Shown piece by piece: positions 26,353-34,817 of a stretch of DNA of 64,000 nt. The notes beneath the pieces are model-generated. The model searched no databases, was not told the origin of the DNA, and saw only the letters and a list, made by a program, of their open reading frames with translations. How positions within the stretch are numbered: the first letter of the stretch is position 1; every line of letters starts with the position of its first letter. The translations under genes were made by a program, and so were the position numbers. This DNA is from Deferrisoma camini S3R1 (GTDB lineage Bacteria; Desulfobacterota; Deferrisomatia; Deferrisomatales; Deferrisomataceae), in contig NZ_JAFN01000001.1 of assembly GCF_000526155.1 (NCBI RefSeq), positions 2,009,014 to 2,073,013 of the forward strand, given 5' to 3'.

Positions 26353-27477
26353 TTGAGCCCGGCCGCGGCGATGGGTGCGCTCTCGCAGCGGATCCCCGCG
26401 CTTCACGCCTGGTACCGGGCCAACGCCCGGGACCTGCCGTGGCGCCGTCGCGGGGACGCGTACGCGGTGTGGGTCTCGGAGATCATGCTCCAGCAGACCC
26501 GGGTGACCGCGGTGATTCCCTACTACGAGCGCTGGATGCTCGAGCTGCCCACCCTCCGGGCCCTGGCCCGAGCCGAGGATCAAACCGTGCTCCGGCTGTG
26601 GGAGGGGCTCGGCTACTACTCCCGGGCCCGGAACCTCCTCCGGGCGGCCCGGATCGTGGTGGAGCGGCACGGCGGCCGGATCCCAGACGATCCCAGGGAG
26701 TTCCAGGCCCTGCCCGGCGTGGGGCCGTACACGGCGGCCGCGGTCATGAGCATCGCGTTCGGCCGGGACCTGCCCGTGGTGGACGGGAACGTGCGCAGGG
26801 TGCTGGCCCGTCTCACCGCCCTGCCGGAGGACCCCCGTTCGGGCGAGGGGCGCCGCCGGATCGATCGGCTGGCCCAGGACCTGCTGCCGCCGGGCCGGGC
26901 CGGCGTGCACAACCAGGCCCTGATGGAACTGGGCGCCCTGGTGTGCACCCCCCGCAGCCCGTCTTGCGCAGCCTGCCCGCTCCGGGAGCCGTGCCTGGGC
27001 CGGGCCACCCCGGAAGCATACCCGGTGCGCCCCCCTCGGAAAAGGCGGCCCCACCACCGGGTGGCCGTGGGCATCGTCCGGCGCCCCGACGGCCGGGTGC
27101 TGATCGACCGGAGGCCCTACGGGGGGCTGCTGGGCGGGCTGTGGGAGTTTCCGGGCGGCAAGATCGAGCCCGGCGAGACCCCGGCCCGGGCTGCCGTGCG
27201 GGAGCTCCGGGAGGAGCTGGGGGTGCGGGCCGAACCGGTGGCCGAGCTGCCGCCGGTGGAGCACGCGTACTCCCACTTCACGGTCACCCTCCATCCCCTG
27301 CTGTGCAACTTCGTCGAGATGGACCCCGCGGCCGGCGAGGGGCGGGAGTGGAAGTGGGTTCCCCCCGGGGAGATTCCCCACCACCCCATGCCCCGGGCCA
27401 ACCGCAAGATCCTGGAGCTGCTGACCCACCGCTGGAAGGAGGAACCCCCATGCCCGACACCTTCCCCCGGATCGTGA
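26353..27477 (+). CDS. mutY: A/G-specific adenine DNA glycosylase
   Basis: The 374-residue enzyme removes adenine mispaired with 8-oxoguanine. It has the HhH-GPD fold with LPGVGPYTAAAV and the catalytic Asp in VVDGNVRRVLARL, then a [4Fe-4S] site CX6CX2CX5C (CTPRSPSCAACPLREPC). A C-terminal NUDIX-like recognition domain (GGLWEFPGGKIEPGE) is of full family length. TTG 26353 was chosen because GGGAGGACC lies 6 bp before it; ATG 26371 is the alternative. The following cupin gene starts inside its last 28 bp. Confidence 0.96.
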   Translation: MSPAAAMGALSQRIPALHAWYRANARDLPWRRRGDAYAVWVSEIMLQQTRVTAVIPYYERWMLELPTLRALARAEDQTVLRLWEGLGYYSRARNLLRAARIVVERHGGRIPDDPREFQALPGVGPYTAAAVMSIAFGRDLPVVDGNVRRVLARLTALPEDPRSGEGRRRIDRLAQDLLPPGRAGVHNQALMELGALVCTPRSPSCAACPLREPCLGRATPEAYPVRPPRKRRPHHRVAVGIVRRPDGRVLIDRRPYGGLLGGLWEFPGGKIEPGETPARAAVRELREELGVRAEPVAELPPVEHAYSHFTVTLHPLLCNFVEMDPAAGEGREWKWVPPGEIPHHPMPRANRKILELLTHRWKEEPPCPTPSPGS

Positions 27478-27785
27478 CCGAGCTTCCGCAGGTGGACCTC
27501 CCCCTCGAAGGGGCGGCCGGGTGGCTCCTGCAGGGGCCCACCCGCCAGGCCGTGTTCTTCCGGCTGAACCCCGGGTTCGAGATTCCGGAGCATTCCCACG
27601 GCGCCCAGTGGGGGATCGTGATCCAGGGCGAGATCGAGCTGACCATCGCCGGTGAGGCGCGAACCTACCGCAAGGGCGACACCTACGAGATCGGCGCGGG
27701 GGTGCCCCACTCGGCGCGCACCCGCGACGGCGCCCTGGTGCTCGACCTGTTCGAGGACCCGGCCCGCTACCGGCCCCGGGGGTAG
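27450..27785 (+). CDS. Small cupin-domain protein
   Basis: The 111-residue single-cupin protein has the metal-binding motif 1 PEHSHGAQWGIVIQGE (His residues near 49 and 51, Glu later) and motif 2 GAGVPHSAR. AAGGAGG lies upstream within mutY, and the 28-bp overlap implies coupling. Substrate is not predictable; such proteins often bind small molecules or act as isomerases or oxygenases. Confidence 0.85.
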   Translation: MPDTFPRIVTELPQVDLPLEGAAGWLLQGPTRQAVFFRLNPGFEIPEHSHGAQWGIVIQGEIELTIAGEARTYRKGDTYEIGAGVPHSARTRDGALVLDLFEDPARYRPRG

Positions 27786-27819
27786 GGGGGGCTTCGGCCG
27801 CAGGAAGGCGGGAAAGCCA

Positions 27820-27862
27820 AAGGCCCCAGACCAACGACCAACGACCAATAGCCAACGTCCGG
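27820..27862. repeat. Heptamer repeat (GACCAAC type)
   Basis: AAAGGCCCC is followed by AGACCAAC, GACCAAC, GACCAAT and AGCCAACGTCCGG, leading to the RBS of the next gene. The array is shorter and more diverged than that at 61-96. Confidence 0.75.
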
Positions 27863-27883
27863 TCCTGAAAAAGGAGGGAAACG

Positions 27884-28240
27884 ATGAAACGTTGGACCGC
27901 CGCCCTGGCCCTTGCCGTCGTGCTCGCCGCCCCCCTGGCCGCCCGGGCCGAGCTCAAGGGCGAGGTGATCTTCCGCGACACGTTCTACGGCACCCTGACC
28001 GGCGCCATCATCGGCGGGGCGCTCACCGTGTTCACCGACGAGCCCCAGGACCACCTGGAGTACATCGGGTACGGCGCCGCGGCCGGGGCCATCGCCGGCG
28101 CCCTGTTCGGGGTGTACGAGTCCACCGCCGTGGCCGAGATCCGCGACGGCAACCTCTACCTGGCCCTGCCCACGGTGCGCACGGTGCCCGAGCCCGGCGG
28201 GGTGCGGGTGAGCGCCGACCTGCTGCGGGTGGACTTCTAG
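27884..28240 (+). CDS. Small exported glycine-zipper-type protein
   Basis: The 118-residue protein has a signal peptide (1-22, ending AARAE) and a glycine-zipper-like stretch GTLTGAIIGGALTVF followed by GYGAAAGAIAGALFG, which suggests association with a membrane. AAAAAGGAGG precedes the ATG. The stop codon is directly followed by a half foldback element. Function unknown. Confidence 0.75.
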   Translation: MKRWTAALALAVVLAAPLAARAELKGEVIFRDTFYGTLTGAIIGGALTVFTDEPQDHLEYIGYGAAAGAIAGALFGVYESTAVAEIRDGNLYLALPTVRTVPEPGGVRVSADLLRVDF

Positions 28241-28313
28241 CTCGGCTCCGAGCCCGGTCGGAGGCAGGTCCCTTGCCCTGCCTCCGGAAAACCGAGCCTA
28301 TTGGGTTGTCGGG
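28241..28313. repeat. Half foldback element with decayed arm 2
   Basis: Core end GCCCGGTCGGAGGCAGGTCC and CTTGCCCTGCC are followed by CCGAGCCTATTGGGTTGTCG, a variant of arm 2. It begins at the base after the preceding stop codon and runs up to the next gene's start region. Confidence 0.7.
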
Positions 28314-28321
28314 GTGACGAG

Positions 28322-29581
28322 ATGGGCGGAGGGTTCGTGGCGATTCGAAGCGCCCTGGGGCTTGTTGTCCTGTGCGCCCTGGCTTGGGGCCTGGGCGAGA
28401 ACCGACGGGCCGTTCGGTGGCGCACGGTGGCCGTGGGCGTGGGCCTCCAGGTGGCCATCGCCCTCGTGCTGCTCAAGCTGCCGCCGTCCAAGGGGCTGTT
28501 CCTGGCCCTGAACCGGGCCATGGACGCCCTCCAGGAGGCCACCCGGGCGGGCACCTCGTTCGTGTTCGGGTACCTGGGGGGAGCCCCCCTGCCGTTTCAG
28601 GAGGTCTCCGCCGGCGGGAGCTTCGTGCTGGCGTTCCAGGCCCTGCCCATCGTCCTGGTCATGAGCGCCCTGTCCGCGGTGCTGTTCCACTGGCGGGTGG
28701 TGCCCTGGGTGGTGAGGGGGTTCTCGTGGCTCCTCGAGCGCACCCTGGGAGTCGGCGGCGCGGTGGGGCTGTCGGCCGCGGCCAACGTGTTCGTGGGCAT
28801 GGTGGAGGCCCCCCTTCTGGTGCGCCCCTACCTGGAACGCATGGGCCGGGGGGAGCTGTTCATGGTGATGACCGCCGGCATGGCCACCATCGCCGGCACC
28901 GTGCTGGCCCTCTACGCCTCGATCCTCGGGCCGGTCCTGCCCGACGCCATCGGCCACATCCTCACCGCCTCCCTGATCAGCGCCCCGGCCGCGGTGGTGG
29001 CCGCCCACCTGATGGTGCCGGAGACCGGCGAGCCCACCGGCGGCGGGCTCGCCCCCCCGGACGACTACGCCTCCACCATGGACGCCGTGACCAAGGGCAC
29101 GTTGGCGGGCCTGGGGCTCCTCCTGAACATCGTGGCCATGCTGGTGGTGCTGGTGGCCCTGGTGAGCCTGGTGAACCAGGCCCTGGGCCTGCTTCCGCCC
29201 GTGGGAGGGGAACCCATCACCATGGAGAGGATCCTGGGCTTCGTGCTGGCGCCGGTCATGTGGCTCATCGGCATCCCCTGGTCCGAGGCGGTCACTGCTG
29301 GGAGCCTCATGGGCACCAAGACCGTGCTCAACGAGTTCCTGGCCTACCTCCGGCTGGCCCAGCTGCCGGCCGAGGCCCTCTCGGACCGGGGCCGGCTGAT
29401 CGTGACCTACGCCCTGTGCGGGTTCGCCAACTTCGGCAGCCTGGGCATCCTGATCGGGGGGATGGGGGCCCTGGTCCCCTCCCGGCGGGACGAGATCGTG
29501 GCCCTGGGGCTGCGCTCCATCGTGTCGGGCACCCTGGCCACCCTCATGACCGGGGCGGTGGTGGGGATGCTAACGGCGTAA
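28322..29581 (+). CDS. nupC: Concentrative nucleoside transporter (CNT/NupC family)
   Basis: The 419-residue inner-membrane protein has eight to ten hydrophobic segments. CNT signatures are GGSFVLAFQALPIVL, SAAANVFVGMVEAPLLVRPYL (EAP region near residue 165) and the C-terminal MGTKTVLNEFLAYL and YALCGFANFGSLGI motifs that line the nucleoside/Na+ site. It imports nucleosides using an ion gradient. ATG 28322 was chosen as the start of the hydrophobic N-terminus; no clear RBS is visible because the half element precedes it. The TAA stop shares its last base with an arm-1 element. Confidence 0.93.
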   Translation: MGGGFVAIRSALGLVVLCALAWGLGENRRAVRWRTVAVGVGLQVAIALVLLKLPPSKGLFLALNRAMDALQEATRAGTSFVFGYLGGAPLPFQEVSAGGSFVLAFQALPIVLVMSALSAVLFHWRVVPWVVRGFSWLLERTLGVGGAVGLSAAANVFVGMVEAPLLVRPYLERMGRGELFMVMTAGMATIAGTVLALYASILGPVLPDAIGHILTASLISAPAAVVAAHLMVPETGEPTGGGLAPPDDYASTMDAVTKGTLAGLGLLLNIVAMLVVLVALVSLVNQALGLLPPVGGEPITMERILGFVLAPVMWLIGIPWSEAVTAGSLMGTKTVLNEFLAYLRLAQLPAEALSDRGRLIVTYALCGFANFGSLGILIGGMGALVPSRRDEIVALGLRSIVSGTLATLMTGAVVGMLTA

Positions 29582-29845
29582 TACCAAGTTGCGTTCAAAG
29601 CCATTGGCCCCCTGAGCAGAGGGGCAGGGGACCTGCCGGAGAGCCGGGTGCGGCTCCTTCGCTCGCCGCGCAGCGCCTCCGGCGTTCGAACCACGAAATG
29701 GCTCTCATTCTCCGGAGTTGGAATGAAACCAACTCCCCCGTCCCGTGCCTGCGCGGCGGATCTCAATGCCCGGTTTCGCGCCCGGCCGGAGGCAGGTCCC
29801 TTGCCCCGCCCCACAAGGGCTCTCGGTTTGAACGCAACTCGGTAT
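29581..29845. repeat. Foldback element, arm 1 with core A
   Basis: ATACCAAGTTGCGTTCAAA (29581-29599) and its near-perfect inverted copy GTTTGAACGCAACTCGGTAT (29826-29845) enclose core A. The first base is the last base of the nupC TAA codon. It fills most of the 358-bp gap before the transketolase gene. Confidence 0.9.
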
Positions 29846-29939
29846 GAGGCGAAAACTCTCCTGGACTCCCCGACCCACCTGGGGCACAATGCCCGGCCTT
29901 TCCGGGGGGAGACCAAACCCACACGCGGAGTTCACCCCC

Positions 29940-31961
29940 ATGAGCGAGCCCCACATCGACGCGCTGAGCATCAACACCCTCCGGTTCCTGGCCGTGGACG
30001 CCGTGGAGAAGGCCCGGTCGGGCCACCCCGGCATGCCCATGGGCGCGGCCCCCATGGCCTACGCCCTGTGGACCCGCCTCCTCCGGTTCGACCCCCAGGC
30101 ACCCCGGTGGCCCGACCGGGACCGGTTCGTACTGTCGGCCGGCCACGGGTCCATGCTCCTGTACGGGCTGCTGCACCTGGCCGGGTTCGGTCTGACCCTG
30201 GAGGATCTCAAGAGCTTCCGCCAGTGGGGCTCGAAGACCCCCGGCCACCCCGAGTTCGGGGAGACCCCGGGCGTGGAGACCACCACCGGCCCCCTGGGGC
30301 AGGGCATCTCGGCCGCGGTGGGCATGGCCATCGCCGAGCGGCACCTGGCCGCCCGGTACAACCGGCCCGGGTTCGAGGTGGTGGACCACTGGACCTACGT
30401 GATCGCGGGTGACGGCGACCTGATGGAGGGAGTGTCGGCCGAGGCGGCCAGCCTGGCCGGTCACCTGGGCCTGGGCAGGCTGGTGGTCCTGTACGACGAC
30501 AACCGGATCACCATCGAGGGGGGCACGGACCTGACCTTCTCTGAGGACGTGGAGGCGCGGTTCCGGGCCTACGGCTGGCAGACCCTGACCGTGGAGGACG
30601 GCAACGATCCCGACGCGGTGGAGGCGGCCCTGCGCCAGGCCCGGGCCGAGCCGGACCGGCCCTCCCTGATCCGGGTGCGCACCCACATCGGGTACGGCAG
30701 CCCCGGCAAGCAGGACTCGGCCGACGCCCACGGCGCCCCCCTGGGGCCCGACGAGGTCCGCCGCACCAAGGAGCGGCTGGGCTGGCCGGCGGAGCCCGAG
30801 TTCCACGTGCCCGACAGGGCCCGCGAGCCGTTCCGGCGCGCGGCGGAACGGGGCCGGGCCGAGCGGGAGCGCTGGGAGGCCCTGATGGCCCGGTACCGCG
30901 AGCAGCACCCGGACCTGGCCGCCGAGTTCGAGCGCCGGATGGCCGGCGAGCTGCCGGACGGGTGGGACCAGGCGGTTCCCACCTTCGACCCGGATGCCAA
31001 GGGCGTGGCCACCCGGGGGGCCGGGGGCAAGGTGCTCAACGCCCTGGCGGCCCGGGTTCCGGAGCTCATGGGCGGATCGGCGGATCTCGGGCCCAGCACC
31101 AAGACCCTGCTGAACGGCGAGGACGACTTCTCCCGGCACACCCCGGCCGGCCGAAACCTGCGGTTCGGGGTGCGGGAGCACGCCATGGCCGCCGTGCTGA
31201 ACGGCATGGCCAACCACGGGGGGTTCCGGCCGTTCGGCTCCACGTTCTTCGTGTTCTCCGACTACCTGCGGCCCTCGCTCCGGCTGGCGGCCCTGATGAA
31301 GCTGCCGGTGATCCACGTGTTCACCCACGACAGCATCTTCGTGGGGGAGGACGGCCCCACCCACCAGCCGGTGGAGCACCTGGCGAGCCTCAGGGCCATG
31401 CCGAACCTGGTGGTGCTCCGTCCGGCCGACGCCAACGAGACCGCCGAGGCCTGGCGGGTGGCCCTGGAGCGCACCGGCGGCCCCACGGCCCTGGTGCTGA
31501 CCCGCCAGAACGTGCCGGTCCTGGACCGCGGGGCCCTGGCTCCGGCCTCGGGCCTGCGCCGGGGGGGCTACGTGCTCAGGGAGGCCTCGGCCGGCCCCGA
31601 GGGAGTCCGCATGATCCTCGTCGCCACCGGCTCCGAGGTGCACCTGGCCCTGCAGGCCGCGGACCGGCTCGAGGCCGACGGCGTGCCCACCCGGGTGGTC
31701 AGCCTGCCCTCCTGGGAACTGTTCGAGGAGCAGGATCCGGCCTATCGGGACGAGGTGCTCCCCTCCGCGGTTCCGGCGCGGGTGGCGGTGGAGGCCGGAA
31801 GCCCGTTCGGGTGGGATCGGTACGCGGGCCCGGCCGGCGCGGTGGTGGCCATCGACCGGTTCGGCGCCAGCGCCCCGGCCGGCGTGCTGGCCGAGAGGTT
31901 CGGGTTCACCGTGGACAACGTGGTGTCCACGGCCCGGCGGGTGCTGGAGCGCGCGGGCTGA
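29940..31961 (+). CDS. tkt: Transketolase
   Basis: The 673-residue thiamine-diphosphate enzyme transfers two-carbon units in the non-oxidative pentose-phosphate pathway. Seen are [15 protein letters not shown] (residue 27 onward), the ThDP/metal motif [33 protein letters not shown], the pyrimidine-domain Glu in [11 protein letters not shown] and the GGSADLGPS segment. Length matches the family. A weak GGAG lies 11 bp before the ATG. It appears monocistronic, bounded by a foldback element and a terminator. Confidence 0.97.
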   Translation: MSEPHIDALSINTLRFLAVDAVEKARSGHPGMPMGAAPMAYALWTRLLRFDPQAPRWPDRDRFVLSAGHGSMLLYGLLHLAGFGLTLEDLKSFRQWGSKTPGHPEFGETPGVETTTGPLGQGISAAVGMAIAERHLAARYNRPGFEVVDHWTYVIAGDGDLMEGVSAEAASLAGHLGLGRLVVLYDDNRITIEGGTDLTFSEDVEARFRAYGWQTLTVEDGNDPDAVEAALRQARAEPDRPSLIRVRTHIGYGSPGKQDSADAHGAPLGPDEVRRTKERLGWPAEPEFHVPDRAREPFRRAAERGRAERERWEALMARYREQHPDLAAEFERRMAGELPDGWDQAVPTFDPDAKGVATRGAGGKVLNALAARVPELMGGSADLGPSTKTLLNGEDDFSRHTPAGRNLRFGVREHAMAAVLNGMANHGGFRPFGSTFFVFSDYLRPSLRLAALMKLPVIHVFTHDSIFVGEDGPTHQPVEHLASLRAMPNLVVLRPADANETAEAWRVALERTGGPTALVLTRQNVPVLDRGALAPASGLRRGGYVLREASAGPEGVRMILVATGSEVHLALQAADRLEADGVPTRVVSLPSWELFEEQDPAYRDEVLPSAVPARVAVEAGSPFGWDRYAGPAGAVVAIDRFGASAPAGVLAERFGFTVDNVVSTARRVLERAG

Positions 31962-31985
31962 ATCCCGTCCGCGGCAAAGCGCACC

Positions 31986-32026
31986 AAGGCCCGAGCCGCC
32001 CATCGAGCGACCCGGGCCTTTTGTTT
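31986..32026 (+). terminator. Rho-independent terminator after tkt
   Basis: AAGGCCCG (31986-31993) pairs with CGGGCCTT (32013-32020) and is followed by TTGTTT. The 19-nt loop contains a weaker internal pairing. It starts 25 bp past the stop codon. Confidence 0.85.
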
Positions 32027-32098
32027 GCCTTCCAGCTTCCCAGTAACTTCGGTCGTTGGTCGTCAGTCGTTGGTCGTCGGTCGGAGGCCTTCGGCCCG
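32027..32098. repeat. Composite octamer-heptamer repeat, reverse orientation
   Basis: Octamers CTTCCAGC, TTCCCAGT are joined through AACTTCGGTC to heptamers GTTGGTC, GTCAGTC, GTTGGTC, GTCGGTC and end in GGAGGCCTTCGGCCC. It is the exact reverse of the order at 48-112, which shows that octamers, linker, heptamers and GGCCGAAGGCC belong to one composite unit. Confidence 0.85.
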
Positions 32099-32099
32099 C

Positions 32100-32369
32100 T
32101 AGGCGGCCGGGCCGCTTCCTCGAACCGCCGCCAAACGCTCGGTGGGGCAAGGGACCTGCCGGAGAGCCGGGCGCGGCCCCTAAGCTCGCCGCGCAGTGCC
32201 TCTGACGCTCGGATCGCGAAATAGTTTGGATTCCACCGAGTTGCCAGGAAACCAGCTCTTCGGTCCCGTGCCTGCGCGGCGAATCTCAATGCCCGGCTTC
32301 GCGCCCGGCCGGAGGCAGGTTCCTTGCCCCGCCCCCCGAGGTGGCGCGCCTATTTTGTCGCCGAGTCAA
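32100..32369. repeat. Foldback element, core A with right arm 2
   Basis: Core A (GGGGCAAGGGACCTGCCGG to the inverted GGCAGGTTCCTTGCCCC) is followed by GAGGTGGCGCGCCTATTTTG and TCGCCGAGTCAA. The left arm is degraded (GGCGGCCGGGCCGCTTCC). Confidence 0.85.
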
Positions 32370-32380
32370 ACTGCGACTGT

Positions 32381-32399
32381 CCCCCGGCATAGCCGGGGG
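32381..32399. other. Perfect short hairpin, possible IS200/IS605-type end remnant
   Basis: CCCCCGGC-ATA-GCCGGGGG is followed by CTTACCCATG. Hairpins of this form end some IS200/IS605 elements. No transposase or TnpB coding sequence is present, so this is at most a relic. Confidence 0.3.
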
Positions 32400-32434
32400 C
32401 TTACCCATGTTGGTTAATACCCTTCCCGTTGTAG

Positions 32435-32459
32435 GGCCCCGCAGGGGGCTGGAGGGGCC
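32435..32459 (-). terminator. Hairpin after the glutamate synthase operon
   Basis: GGCCCC (32435-32440) and GGGGCC (32454-32459) flank a G-rich loop 8 bp beyond the last stop codon. No T-run follows on the minus strand. Confidence 0.35.
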
Positions 32460-32467
32460 TTCCAGCC

Positions 32468-34807
32468 TCAGTACTCGTACAGCGTCCAGATCCCGCAGGG
32501 GCAGATGCCGGCGCAGAAGCCGCACCCGATGCACTTCTCGTCGTCCACCATGTACTCGTACCCGCCGCCCGGGGTCTCCCGTCGGGAGATGGCCCCCCAG
32601 TAGCAGGTGTTCTCGCACAGGTGGCAGTCCCGGCAGCTGGCGCACGACATGCACTTGGCGGCCTCGCCCTCGCAGGTGCGCGACAGGTCGTCCTGCCGGG
32701 CCCGGTCGTACCACTGGAACCGGATCCGCTCGTACGGGATCACCTCCTTGCGGTCGTCCTCGTACTCGGTCTTGGAGATCAGCGAGTGGATGTACCGGGC
32801 GGCCCGAAGGCCCGAGCCGATGGCGTTGGTGATGAGGCCCGGCTGGGTCACGTCGCCCACCGCGAACACCTTGGGATCGGTGGTGCGGCCCACCGGGTCC
32901 ACCCGCACGAACCCCCGCTCCCGGTCGATGGTCTCGGGCAGGAAATCGAGCTCCGGGGTCTCGCCGATCGAGATGAACACCGCGTCGGCCCGAAGCGAGG
33001 TGCCGTCCTTGAAGTAGATGCGCTTCTCCTCGGGGTCGTAGCGGTCGGTGAACTTGGGGTAGAGGATCTCCGCGCCCCGCTCCTTGGCCATCTTCTGTTC
33101 CTTGCCGAAGGACGCGGGCTTCTGGATGTCCACCGCGGTCACGGTCTTGGCCCCGCAGTTGAAGGCCTCCACGCAGATGTCCATGCCCACGTTTCCGGCG
33201 CCGATCACCACCACGTCCATGCCCGTGAGGTCCCGGGGGTTGCGGGCGTTGATCTCCTTGAGGAACACGATGCCCGGGATCACGTGCTCGTAGCCCGGGA
33301 ACGGGATCACCCGGGGCGAGTGGCAGCCGGTGGCCAACAGCACCACGTCGTGGGTCTGGTGGATCCCCTGGTACTTGGCCGAGTCCACCTCCACGCCGGT
33401 GTGCACCTCGATGCCCGTGGCGCGGAACCGTTCGATCTCCTTGGCCAGGATCTCCCGGGGCAGCCGGTCCTCGGGGATGCAGTAGTAGATCTTCCCGCCG
33501 AGCTCCTCCTCCCGCTCGTACAGGCTGACCTGGTAGCCCCGGAGCCGCAGCTGCCACGCCGCGCTCATGCCGGCCGGGCCGCCGCCGATCACCGCGATCC
33601 GCTCGGACCGCTTCGCCTCGATCCTGGGCGCCGGCCGGTCCAGGCTCAGCCTCCCCAGGAAGCTCACGTCCACCGGATCCGACAGGTACTGCTGGCGCGA
33701 GCAGTTGTCCATGCACAGGTTGGGGCACACGTACCCGCACACCGTGCCGGGGAACGGCGAGTACCGGAGCACCAGGTCCAAGGCCTCCGTCTCGTGGCCC
33801 TCCCGCAGGAGCCGGGTACGCTCGTGGGTGGGGATGCCGGTGGGGCAGTACCCCGCGCACGGCGGCGCGTACTTGTCGTTCTCCCACACCGGCCGCTGGC
33901 GACGCAGCTCGCCCGTGACCGTGAACGGGATGATGGTGCGCTCGTCGGTGATGTAGTCGGCGAAGATCCCGCCCTCGCCCACCCCCTTGAACCATACGTT
34001 CCGCCGGAACTCGGCCATGCTCCGCCGCTTCGACCGGGCCCGCTCGGCCCGCTCGTCCGGGGTCAGGGCCACGATCTTGCGCCACTCCTCCGGGCTGCGG
34101 GTCAGGGACTCGTAGAACCCCATCCGGTCTACGGCCCGGAGGAACGGCTTCATGTGCTTCTTGAGCCAGGCCCAGTCCGCGTCGGTGAGCTCGGTGATCC
34201 GGACGTCGTCCTCGCTGACCCCCTCGGTGGGCCCGCGGAAGTAGATGGTGCCGCCCACCATGCCCACGCACGGCCGGTACCCCAGCACGTTGTCGGGGTT
34301 CCGGGGGTTCACCCCGCACACCACCGCGATGCCCCCCGCCTTGAACTCGGCGAACGAGTCGCCCACGTCCCGGAAGTACCACGACTGGATCGGGTCGAAC
34401 CGGGGGTTGTACTTGGTGAGGGTGTCGCACCGGGCCCCCCCGCCGCCCTGGACGTACAGCACCCCCTGGGCCCCTGCGTTGTGGGCGCCGTTGGCCACGT
34501 CGCCGAGCACCGTGATCTTGGCCCCGCAGTTGATCCAGCCCACGTCGTCCGAGCAGGACCCCTCGACCACGATCTCGGTGCCGAACATGCCCATGGCCCC
34601 CAGCCGCTGGCCCGGCGCGCCCACCACCTTGATCTTAACGGTGTCGCCCGTGGGCCAGATGCGGCCGCCGATGCCGTGCTGGCCGTCGGCCACCACCTTG
34701 AGCCGGCGCTTGCCGGAGCGCACCAGTTGCTGGATGCGCTCGTCGAGCTCCTTGGAAGGCACCCTCTTTCCGTTCAACCGTCCTTTGACTTCCACCGCTG
34801 CAGGCAT
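32468..34807 (-). CDS. Glutamate synthase subunit: GXGXG domain fused to GltD-like FAD/Fe-S oxidoreductase
   Basis: The 779-residue protein joins two parts that are usually separate. The N-terminus (about 1-250) is the GXGXG/alpha-C domain of glutamate synthase, with repeating GAxGxxG turns (GINCGAKITVLGD). Residues from about 310 form the GltD-like part: a cysteine-rich N-terminal Fe-S region (CAGYCPTGIP, CGYVCPNLCMDNC), FAD motif IAVIGGGPAGMSAA, NAD(P) motif VVVIGAGNVGMD and GDVTQPGLITNAIGSG. A C-terminal Fe-S region has CMSCASCRDCHLCENTC and CIGCGFCAGICPCG. It should pass reducing equivalents to the FMN subunit encoded just upstream (10-bp gap). The electron donor, NAD(P)H or ferredoxin, is undetermined. 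Confidence 0.9.
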   Translation of the reverse strand: MPAAVEVKGRLNGKRVPSKELDERIQQLVRSGKRRLKVVADGQHGIGGRIWPTGDTVKIKVVGAPGQRLGAMGMFGTEIVVEGSCSDDVGWINCGAKITVLGDVANGAHNAGAQGVLYVQGGGGARCDTLTKYNPRFDPIQSWYFRDVGDSFAEFKAGGIAVVCGVNPRNPDNVLGYRPCVGMVGGTIYFRGPTEGVSEDDVRITELTDADWAWLKKHMKPFLRAVDRMGFYESLTRSPEEWRKIVALTPDERAERARSKRRSMAEFRRNVWFKGVGEGGIFADYITDERTIIPFTVTGELRRQRPVWENDKYAPPCAGYCPTGIPTHERTRLLREGHETEALDLVLRYSPFPGTVCGYVCPNLCMDNCSRQQYLSDPVDVSFLGRLSLDRPAPRIEAKRSERIAVIGGGPAGMSAAWQLRLRGYQVSLYEREEELGGKIYYCIPEDRLPREILAKEIERFRATGIEVHTGVEVDSAKYQGIHQTHDVVLLATGCHSPRVIPFPGYEHVIPGIVFLKEINARNPRDLTGMDVVVIGAGNVGMDICVEAFNCGAKTVTAVDIQKPASFGKEQKMAKERGAEILYPKFTDRYDPEEKRIYFKDGTSLRADAVFISIGETPELDFLPETIDRERGFVRVDPVGRTTDPKVFAVGDVTQPGLITNAIGSGLRAARYIHSLISKTEYEDDRKEVIPYERIRFQWYDRARQDDLSRTCEGEAAKCMSCASCRDCHLCENTCYWGAISRRETPGGGYEYMVDDEKCIGCGFCAGICPCGIWTLYEY

Positions 34808-34817
34808 GGTTCGTCCC

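Noticed and set aside
32381-32399. Hairpin as an active IS200/IS605 element
   Set aside because: No TnpA or TnpB coding sequence is found in the flanks; only the terminal hairpin form is similar.
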